From an uncultured Desulfosporosinus sp. (GTDB lineage: Bacteria; Bacillota; Desulfitobacteriia; Desulfitobacteriales; Desulfitobacteriaceae): a stretch of 38,379 nucleotides of DNA. The stretch lies in assembly GCA_927405585.1 (NCBI GenBank), contig CAKMJS010000167.1, forward strand, positions 1 to 38,379, in the 5' to 3' direction. Positions 32,897-38,379 of this stretch are shown here, piece by piece. The stretch's first letter is position 1; each line of letters starts with the position of its first letter. Position numbers and translations under genes: made by a program. A model generated the notes under the pieces. The model saw only the letters and a program-made list of their open reading frames with translations, made no database searches and had not been told where the DNA came from.

Positions 32897-32917
32897 GGCC
32901 CCCTTGGGGGCCTTTTT
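32897..32917 (+). terminator. Rho-independent terminator 1 after the activator
   Basis: GGCCCCC and GGGGGCC form a perfect 7-bp GC stem with a two-base TT loop by simple reading, followed by TTTTT. The real loop probably opens by a base pair. It lies 10 bases after the stop codon. Confidence 0.88.
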
Positions 32918-32940
32918 CGTATTTATGAGAAGTACAAGTA

Positions 32941-32972
32941 AAGAGGTACCTGAGGGTACCCCTTTATTTTTA
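32941..32972 (+). terminator. Rho-independent terminator 2, in tandem
   Basis: AAAGAGGTACC and GGTACCCCTTT pair with one mismatch around a short loop, followed by ATTTTTACTT. A second terminator so close insulates the downstream sigma-54 operon from read-through. Confidence 0.7.
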
Positions 32973-33093
32973 CTTCTAGGCAGTTCCTCAAAAGGATCAT
33001 CCAGGGATAAGCGAATCAGGAATCGGTCATATTACTTTGTGGACTGTAAGAAATAAACAAATTTTGAACACAAAAGGAATCATACGATCGCAA

Positions 33094-33188
33094 AGTGAAT
33101 CACTCCTAGAAAGTGAGTCTCTATCCAACGTACAAGTAGGATAGGATTGATCCATACCATCACACGGGTGATCAAGAATGGAATCACC
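33094..33188. promoter_or_regulatory. Dyad elements upstream of the methyltransferase promoter, candidate activator sites
   Basis: Three dyads occur: AGTGAATCACT (33094-33104), CTATCC with GGATAG (33121-33126 and 33139-33144), and GGTGAT with ATCACC (33167-33172 and 33183-33188). They lie about 40-135 bp upstream of the -24 element, a place expected for an enhancer-binding protein. Which one is bound cannot be told. The gap 32888-33286 otherwise holds only the terminators and the promoter. Confidence 0.35.
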
Positions 33189-33226
33189 AAGAGTGCAAGA
33201 ATCCAGTCATTTCAGAGTTTTCGGAA

Positions 33227-33242
33227 TGGCATGAATCTTGCA
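33227..33242 (+). promoter_or_regulatory. Sigma-54 (-24/-12) promoter of the corrinoid methyltransferase operon
   Basis: TGGCATGAATCTTGCA matches TGGCACN5TTGCA, with GG and GC exactly 10 bases apart. It lies 45 bp before the first gene and downstream of a sigma-54 activator gene and two terminators. Confidence 0.82.
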
Positions 33243-33286
33243 AATATACTTGTGCTGTAACTCATTTTCAAAAAGGAGGGAAGTAT

Positions 33287-34480
33287 GTGACAAACCGTGA
33301 GCGAATTCTAGCTGTCTTACGCGGCGAACCCTGTGATTGTTTACCTTATGTCCCGCGTCTGGACTTATGGTACAAATCCAATAAGATTCGGGGAACTCTA
33401 CCAGATAAGTATTGCAATGCAACCCTGACCGAAATAGTAGATGAATTGGGAGTAGGCTATCATAGTATTGTTCCGGATTTTTTGGATTTCACGGATCCGC
33501 TGGATGAAGTAGATCGGGCATTAGGCATTTACCGTCTGCGAACCTTACCCTACCGGACTGTGTTAAGGGGAATAAAACGCAATATTTCCTATGAAGGGGA
33601 CTATACTACGGTCGAGTACCTAACCCCCAAGGGCAACGTCCGAACAAAAGTACTTTATGATGAATCTATGCGTCAAGCGGGCATTACCATTACCCATGTG
33701 GTGGAACATGCCATTAAAAGCGTCGAAGACTACGAAGCGGTTGCCTATATCTTTGAAAACGCTGTCGTTGAGCCAACCTATGACCGCTATCTAGTGGCCA
33801 AGGAAGAAGTTGGGGACAGAGGCGTGGCGGTGGCTTTCGTCAGCTTGGCAGGCTCACCTATGCATCTAATCCAAAGGGAATTGATGGACTATACACTTTT
33901 CTTTTATGAGCTTCACGATCACCCCGCAGAGCTCAGGAGGCTTGCAGACCGGATAGGAACTTATTTTAAGAGAGTGTTTAACGTTGTAGCGCAGAGTCCA
34001 GCGGATGTCGTCCTCTACGGGGCGAATTATGACGCCAAGATTACCTGGCCACCCTTTTTTCAAGAGTACATTACACCCAGTCTGGCAACAGCTGCCGATA
34101 TCCTTCACGCACAGGGGAAGTTTCTTTTGACCCATACGGATGGGGAAAATAAAGGTCTACTTTCAGCCTATGTGGACAGTAAAATTGATATTGCCGATTC
34201 GATCTGTCCTTCCCCAATGACGTCATTATCCCTTCGGGAAGTACGAGAGGCTTTCGACAGTAAAATTACTATTTGGGGAGGGATACCCTCCATTAGTGTC
34301 CTGGAAAATACCATGAATGATCAGGAATTTGAAGCCTACATGGAAGACTTACTAATCCAAGCTGGTAAAGGAGATCATCTAATTCTAAGCATAGCAGATA
34401 CAACGCCACCCAACGCTAAGTTTTCTAGAATTCAAAGAATTGCCGAACTGGCTAGAGACTTTGGTCCCATAAAGCCTTAA
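33287..34480 (+). CDS. Uroporphyrinogen-decarboxylase-family protein, probable corrinoid methyltransferase 1
   Basis: A 397-residue UroD-fold protein. It starts with GTG after AAAGGAGG; an ATG two bases earlier would stop at once. The beginning TNRERILAVLRGEPCDCLPYVPR is the typical UroD-family N-terminus. The family includes MtaA/MtbA and methoxyl methyltransferases, which move methyl groups to or from corrinoid proteins through a zinc site, often H-x-C...C. Here H283 (THTDGE) and C307 (SICPSP) are candidate ligands, but no Cys sits two residues after the His, so the metal site differs or is absent. It is the first gene of a five-gene operon with a pterin methyltransferase and a corrinoid protein. 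Confidence 0.82.
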   Translation: MTNRERILAVLRGEPCDCLPYVPRLDLWYKSNKIRGTLPDKYCNATLTEIVDELGVGYHSIVPDFLDFTDPLDEVDRALGIYRLRTLPYRTVLRGIKRNISYEGDYTTVEYLTPKGNVRTKVLYDESMRQAGITITHVVEHAIKSVEDYEAVAYIFENAVVEPTYDRYLVAKEEVGDRGVAVAFVSLAGSPMHLIQRELMDYTLFFYELHDHPAELRRLADRIGTYFKRVFNVVAQSPADVVLYGANYDAKITWPPFFQEYITPSLATAADILHAQGKFLLTHTDGENKGLLSAYVDSKIDIADSICPSPMTSLSLREVREAFDSKITIWGGIPSISVLENTMNDQEFEAYMEDLLIQAGKGDHLILSIADTTPPNAKFSRIQRIAELARDFGPIKP

Positions 34481-34549
34481 GTCTGGCCTTCGTTCACGCA
34501 CTTCTACAGTCTTGCGTTGCTTCATGACCATTAAAAAGGAGGTTAGCAT

Positions 34550-35344
34550 GTGTTAGTGATCGGAGAACTGATAAATTCCTCGCGTAAGGCGATTGCCCAA
34601 GCTATAGAACAAAGAGATAAAGACTATCTCCAGAATCTAGCGCTACGCCAGGCCGACGCAGGAGCGGACTACATCGATGTCAATGCGGCAGCCGCCAGCA
34701 ACGAGATTGAGAGTATGATTTGGCTGGTAGACCTTATCCAAGAAGTAACGAATAAACCCCTATGTATTGATAGCCCCAGTCCTGCTGCTCTGGAAGCGGG
34801 GTTAGCAAGATGCAACAAAAGCGCCATGATTAATTCAATTTCTGCAGAGAAAGATCGCTGGGAAAGAGTTCTGCCCCTAATCCAGAAATACAAGCCGAAA
34901 GTAGTTGCCCTCTGTATGGATGATTCAGGTATGCCAGAAACCGCCGAGCAGCGAATAAGGGTTGCTGACGTTCTGGTAGGGGGCCTTGTCGCAGCCGGGG
35001 TTTCGGAAGATGATATCTACCTCGATCCCTTAGTAAAACCCCTTGGGGTCAACCATGAGTTTGGCATGGAAATACTGCTTAGTACCTATGCTTTAACCCA
35101 CAAATACCCGCGAGTTCATGTTGTTTCCGGATTGTCAAATGTGTCTTACGGAATGCCTGAAAGACGCCTTTTAAACAGAGCTTACATGGTGATGGGTATA
35201 GCCATGGGAATGGACGCTTTTATTCTTGATCCTTTAGATCAAACCATCATGTCGACGCTGGCGGCCTCACGAGCCTTAGCCGGTCAGGACGAGTATTGCA
35301 TGGACTACATTGCAGGGGTACGCTCAGGCAAGGTCAAGGCTTAA
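34550..35344 (+). CDS. Methyltetrahydrofolate:corrinoid methyltransferase (MtrH/AcsE-type pterin-binding protein)
   Basis: A 264-residue TIM-barrel pterin-binding enzyme. Signatures: VIGELINSSRKAI at the start, ADAGADYIDVNAAA, CIDSPSPAALEAGL, MINSISAEKDRWERVLPLI, YLDPLVKPLGV and GLSNVSYGMPERRLLNRAY. These are the hallmarks of AcsE and of MtvA-type O-demethylase proteins, which pass the methyl group between a corrinoid protein and tetrahydrofolate. Length is normal. It starts with GTG after AAAGGAGG; the ATG two bases upstream is followed by an early stop. It links the operon to the Wood-Ljungdahl methyl branch. Confidence 0.9.
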   Translation: MLVIGELINSSRKAIAQAIEQRDKDYLQNLALRQADAGADYIDVNAAAASNEIESMIWLVDLIQEVTNKPLCIDSPSPAALEAGLARCNKSAMINSISAEKDRWERVLPLIQKYKPKVVALCMDDSGMPETAEQRIRVADVLVGGLVAAGVSEDDIYLDPLVKPLGVNHEFGMEILLSTYALTHKYPRVHVVSGLSNVSYGMPERRLLNRAYMVMGIAMGMDAFILDPLDQTIMSTLAASRALAGQDEYCMDYIAGVRSGKVKA

Positions 35345-35366
35345 AAAAATAGGTGGGATGTCAATC

Positions 35367-36065
35367 ATGGAGAAGCCCGAAAACAAGCAAGTCGTCATAG
35401 CCTGTGATGTTCTTAGGCGGCAATTGGAAGCACTGGGAGAAACACCTTACAAGTTCGAGTATTTGGATGCAGGACTGCACCGTACACCTCCAGTCCTAAC
35501 GGAAACTCTTCAAGAGATGATTAATTCTCAGAGCGATGCCGACTTGATTATACTGGGGTACGGGTTATGCAGCCGGTCAATTGTCGGTCTTCGGGCCCAG
35601 TCTCATCAGATAATGGTTGTGCCGAAAATAGATGATTGTATTGGGCTAACCATGGGATGTCGGTCAAGTTATTACAAAGAGTTCGCCCAAAACCCGGGTA
35701 GCTATTATTTTACCAAAGGCTGGATAGAAGCTTCCGAAGACCCGCTCAAGGAATATCACAAGGTGGTCGCAAAATACGATCAGGAGACTGCGGATTGGAC
35801 CATCAAGGAAATCCTTAAACATTACAAGCGAGCAGTACTCATTAAACACATACAGGAAGTGGATGAGCCCTCAGAAGCTTATGTCAAGCATTTCGCAGAG
35901 TTCTTTAATTTGAAGTATGAAGAAATGTACGGCACTCTGGATTACGTGAAGAAGCTGCTTTTCGGACCATGGGATGACGATTTCGTGGTAGTCGAGGGTG
36001 GTAAGGAGATCACGGATGAAATGTTCCAGAACCGCCATGAGTTTGAAATAAGCGAATCATTATAA
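35367..36065 (+). CDS. DUF1638 protein of the methyltransferase operon
   Basis: A 232-residue soluble protein from the ATG at 35367, which has AGGTGG 10 bases upstream; an ATG nine bases earlier is too close to that site. The start VVIACDVLRRQLEAL, then DADLIILGYGLCSRSIVGLR, IDDCIGLTMG and YYFTKGW, is the DUF1638 pattern. The family occurs beside corrinoid methyltransferases and reactivation genes, but its reaction is not known to me. Conserved Cys residues in GYGLCS and IDDCIG could bind metal or corrinoid. It sits between the pterin methyltransferase and the second UroD-type enzyme. Confidence 0.8.
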   Translation: MEKPENKQVVIACDVLRRQLEALGETPYKFEYLDAGLHRTPPVLTETLQEMINSQSDADLIILGYGLCSRSIVGLRAQSHQIMVVPKIDDCIGLTMGCRSSYYKEFAQNPGSYYFTKGWIEASEDPLKEYHKVVAKYDQETADWTIKEILKHYKRAVLIKHIQEVDEPSEAYVKHFAEFFNLKYEEMYGTLDYVKKLLFGPWDDDFVVVEGGKEITDEMFQNRHEFEISESL

Positions 36066-36082
36066 CGGGAGGTAACGATACT

Positions 36083-37189
36083 ATGACAATGACACCGCGT
36101 GAACGGGTGATGACGGCACTTCATAGAGGAGAACCCGATCAAATACCCTGGATGGAAAACGACATCGAGGAAGCGCTCCAGTACGAGATTATGGGCAGAA
36201 CAGATTTTACCCCTCCGGAATTATGCGAAAAACTAGGCTTAAGCGCGTTTGGTGCCCATTATCCGACCGGTGAAGTTTCCGATGGTCAGGGAATGGTAAC
36301 TAAGGAGACCTATAAAGAAAGCTATTACAACCCTAAAAAAGTAACCTTTGATTTCTTCCCTCCTTGGATTGCTAAAATGGGGACGGATCCAGCTACCGGC
36401 CGAACCTATATCGAAAAGGGGCTCTTAACCTCGGAAGATTCTTTAGCCTTGTTTGATGAGTTCTTGCCCGACCCCCATAACCCAGCAAGATATGAAAAAA
36501 TTGCCCAGTGGATTAAGCAGTATAAAGGGGATTACGCTGTCTTTGCTCGTATTCGCTTGGGTGCAGCTTCGACCCTCGAAAGCATGGGACTTGAAGAGTT
36601 TAGCTATGCGCAAATGGACAATCCCGAATTAATCCAAAAAGTCATGGGACGGTTTGCCGAATGGTCAGCAGCTGTGGTAGACCACCTGAATGAAATGGAT
36701 TTTGATTTCTTTTGGGCCAATGACGATCTCGCTGGAAACCATGGTCCCTTCATGTCGCCCAAGGTATTTCGTGAATTGATGCTGCCCAGCATGAAAATCG
36801 TGGCCGACAGAATTAAGAAACCATGGATTTTCCACAGTGATGGCAATCTCTTCCCAATCATGGAGGATCTGCTGTCCTTAGGAATGACGGCAGTCCATCC
36901 TATCCAACCCTGTGCCATGGACATGGGCAAGATGAAGCAAGAATATGGCGGTCGGGTAGGAATTGTCGGTAATATTGATTTAGATTATACCCTGCCCCTG
37001 GGTACAATAGACGAAGTGGACGCAGAAGTGCGTAAAAGAATCATGACAGCTGGCCCGGGTGGAGGCTACATTGTCAGTAGCGCCAACAGTCTGACGGATT
37101 ATTGTAAGCTGGAAAACGTCCTAGCCATGAGTAAAGCAATTAAAAAATATGGAAAATATCCATTAGATGGAGGGGAAACAAATGTCTAA
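36083..37189 (+). CDS. Uroporphyrinogen-decarboxylase-family corrinoid methyltransferase 2 (MtvB/MtaA-like)
   Basis: A 368-residue UroD-fold methyltransferase. It starts MTPRERVMTALHRGEPDQIP, and has FWANDDLAGNHGPFMSPKVF, H251 in FHSDGNLFPIMEDLLSLGM, AVHPIQPCAMDMGKMKQEYG, GIVGNIDLDYTLPLGT and PGGGYIVSSANSLTDYC. This is the pattern of methyltransferases that demethylate methoxylated or methylated substrates and load the corrinoid protein, such as MtvB. It overlaps the next gene (the corrinoid protein) by 8 bases, which suggests direct partnership. It is only distantly similar to the UroD-type protein at 33287, so the two probably act at different steps or on different substrates. Confidence 0.87.
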   Translation: MTMTPRERVMTALHRGEPDQIPWMENDIEEALQYEIMGRTDFTPPELCEKLGLSAFGAHYPTGEVSDGQGMVTKETYKESYYNPKKVTFDFFPPWIAKMGTDPATGRTYIEKGLLTSEDSLALFDEFLPDPHNPARYEKIAQWIKQYKGDYAVFARIRLGAASTLESMGLEEFSYAQMDNPELIQKVMGRFAEWSAAVVDHLNEMDFDFFWANDDLAGNHGPFMSPKVFRELMLPSMKIVADRIKKPWIFHSDGNLFPIMEDLLSLGMTAVHPIQPCAMDMGKMKQEYGGRVGIVGNIDLDYTLPLGTIDEVDAEVRKRIMTAGPGGGYIVSSANSLTDYCKLENVLAMSKAIKKYGKYPLDGGETNV

Positions 37190-37823
37190 TCTCTTAGCAG
37201 AAATTCAAGAGGCCGTGATTAACGGCCAAGCGCCTAAGGTAAAAGAACTAACTCAAGCGGGTCTGGATGCAGGTCAAACCCCACAAGAAATCCTGAATGA
37301 AGGATTAATTCCAGCCATGAAAATAGTCGGAGAGAAATTTCAAAAAGGTGAGTTTTATATTTCAGAAATGATGATCTCTGCTCGGGCTATGTACGCCGGG
37401 CTCAATCTAGTCAAGCCTTTACTAATTGCCCAAAAAACGGAGAGCAAGGGTAAAGCCATCGTGGGTACGGTGCAAGGAGATCTACACGACATTGGTAAGA
37501 ATCTGGTCTGTATGATGATGGAAGGGGGTGGATATGAAGTCATAGACTTAGGTGTTAATATTACATCGGAACAGTTTTTGGAAGCGGTCAAGGAGCATAG
37601 TCCCGACTTTGTCATGATGAGTGCCCTGTTAACCACCACAATGGAGTCCATGGCTAAAGTGATACAAGTATTGGCTGACAATGGACTGCGAGACAAGGTT
37701 TTAATTGGAATCGGAGGAGCACCGGTTACACAGCGCTTTGCAGATTCTATAGGCGCAGACTTCTATGCTTCCGATGCGGGAGAGGCGGTTAGTAAAGCGA
37801 ATTCGCTCTTATTAGAAAGATAG
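37182..37823 (+). CDS. Corrinoid (B12-binding) methyl-carrier protein, MtvC/MtbC family
   Basis: A 213-residue cobalamin protein. Residues 1-85 form the helical cap domain (TPQEILNEGLIPAMKIVGEK, FYISEMMISARAM). Residues 90-213 form the B12-binding Rossmann domain with D100-L-H102-D-I-G105, GGGYEVIDLGVNI and GIGGAPVTQRFADSIGADFY. H102 is the lower cobalt ligand. It carries the methyl group as methyl-Co(III) between the UroD-type methyltransferase and the pterin enzyme. The start at 37182, with GGAGGGG upstream, lies inside the end of the preceding gene. Confidence 0.93.
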   Translation: MSNLLAEIQEAVINGQAPKVKELTQAGLDAGQTPQEILNEGLIPAMKIVGEKFQKGEFYISEMMISARAMYAGLNLVKPLLIAQKTESKGKAIVGTVQGDLHDIGKNLVCMMMEGGGYEVIDLGVNITSEQFLEAVKEHSPDFVMMSALLTTTMESMAKVIQVLADNGLRDKVLIGIGGAPVTQRFADSIGADFYASDAGEAVSKANSLLLER

Positions 37824-37895
37824 TAAGAGGAAAGAGGAGTTGAGCAATACTAAATTGCTAAGGGTTTCCAAAAGATGATAAGGAGGATTTAGAAA

Positions 37896-38379
37896 ATGAG
37901 ATTTTTAAGCAAAAAGAGAACGTTGAGTCTAATTTCCATGATGCTCATTCTAACCCTGTCAGTGGTAGGCTGTAGCTCTGCACCAAAAAGCACAGGAACC
38001 CAGGCTGACCCGGCAAAAGTGATTACTTGGAAATTGACCACCAGTTGGTCAACCGGAATTCCACTTTATACAGAGACAGCTCAGTATTTCACCAAAGAAG
38101 TGGACAAAATGAGTAATGGACGCCTTAAAATAGAGACCTTCCCCGGCGGAGCAATTGCGCCTGCGCTCGAAGTGTCTGAAGCAGTCCGTACGGGGGTTGC
38201 TCAAGCAGGTCACCTGTGGCCTGGTTATGATATCGGGAAAGACCGTACTTCGGCATTGTTCGGCGGATACGCTGGAAGCGGTACATCAGAGGAAATGATT
38301 CACTGGCTCTATAACGGCGGGGGTTATGAACTCTGGAAAGAATGGCGCTTAGCAAAATTTGACTTAATCGGCATGCCGA
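37896..38379 (+). CDS. TRAP transporter substrate-binding lipoprotein, DctP family (partial)
   Basis: The start of a receptor cut by the window end; 161 residues are visible. The ATG follows AAGGAGG. A lipoprotein signal peptide ends at C26 (LSVVGC). Mature sequence ITWKLTTSWSTGIPLYTETA, NGRLKIETFPGGAIAPALEV and GVAQAGHLWPGYDIG is typical of DctP receptors of TRAP transporters for organic acids. It lies 72 bases after the corrinoid protein and probably delivers the methylated substrate for that operon; membrane subunits would be expected just beyond the window. Confidence 0.88.
   Translation, partial: MRFLSKKRTLSLISMMLILTLSVVGCSSAPKSTGTQADPAKVITWKLTTSWSTGIPLYTETAQYFTKEVDKMSNGRLKIETFPGGAIAPALEVSEAVRTGVAQAGHLWPGYDIGKDRTSALFGGYAGSGTSEEMIHWLYNGGGYELWKEWRLAKFDLIGMP

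Overview
The window looks like chromosome of an anaerobic, spore-former-type Firmicute, most like Peptococcaceae such as Desulfosporosinus or Desulfitobacterium. The grounds are strong AGGAGG-type ribosome binding sites, AT-leaning intergenic DNA, a trimeric [FeFe] hydrogenase, corrinoid methyltransferases, and two sigma-54 activators each with a recognisable -24/-12 promoter nearby. The genus is inference from gene content and was not searched. No rRNA, tRNA, CRISPR or insertion sequence was seen.

Layout. (1) Positions 1-5493: a decayed uracil permease end abuts a 3'-truncated hexokinase. The hexokinase is the last gene of a minus-strand trehalose/alpha-glucoside operon (fused trehalose-6-P synthase/phosphatase, oligo-1,6-glucosidase, hexokinase). 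(2) 5494-9932: a PrpR-type sigma-54 activator, a LysR regulator, and a divergent SAF-domain oxidoreductase of the homoserine-dehydrogenase-like type. (3) 10209-21618: a catabolic and transport cluster for an unidentified hydroxy acid or acid sugar. A sigma-54 promoter leads into a PdxA-like dehydrogenase, a beta-hydroxyacid dehydrogenase and a xylose-isomerase-like protein. These are followed by a tripartite tricarboxylate transporter (TctC, TctB, TctA), an AbrB-type membrane protein and an Ldh2-family dehydrogenase. Two copies of an uncharacterised gene pair (ferredoxin-headed protein plus a protein beginning MTHS) are woven into the transporter genes. (4) 21684-27090: NuoE-like, NuoF-GltD fusion and HydA subunits of a probable electron-bifurcating, NAD(P)-linked [FeFe] hydrogenase. 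(5) 27124-28782: a patch of divergent or broken genes: a carbon-monoxide-dehydrogenase-like domain without its cysteines, a third MTH-family gene, and scraps of a flavoprotein and a dihydroxy-acid dehydratase. (6) 28865-31144: a 4-hydroxy-2-oxoglutarate-aldolase-like enzyme, a small secreted DUF2680 protein, an HD-GYP scrap and a YcxB-like membrane protein. (7) 31169-38379: a second sigma-54 activator, two terminators, a sigma-54 promoter and a corrinoid methyltransferase operon (two UroD-type methyltransferases, an MtrH/AcsE-type pterin methyltransferase, DUF1638, corrinoid protein), then the start of a TRAP substrate-binding lipoprotein.

How it may work together (inference). Region 3 would import a carboxylate through TctABC and oxidise or isomerise it with NAD(P)-linked enzymes. 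The aldolase may cleave a hydroxy-keto acid, and the NuoE/NuoF-GltD/HydA complex would balance NAD(P)H and ferredoxin by making or using H2. Region 7 would move methyl groups from a methylated substrate, possibly delivered by the TRAP receptor, through a corrinoid protein to tetrahydrofolate. The most interesting unexplained element is the MTH-family/ferredoxin pair: three MTH copies with different domain losses and two ferredoxin partners, with no function I can name. Gene scraps with internal deletions (uracil permease, IlvD, CODH-like, HD-GYP) suggest recent deletion activity at several points.
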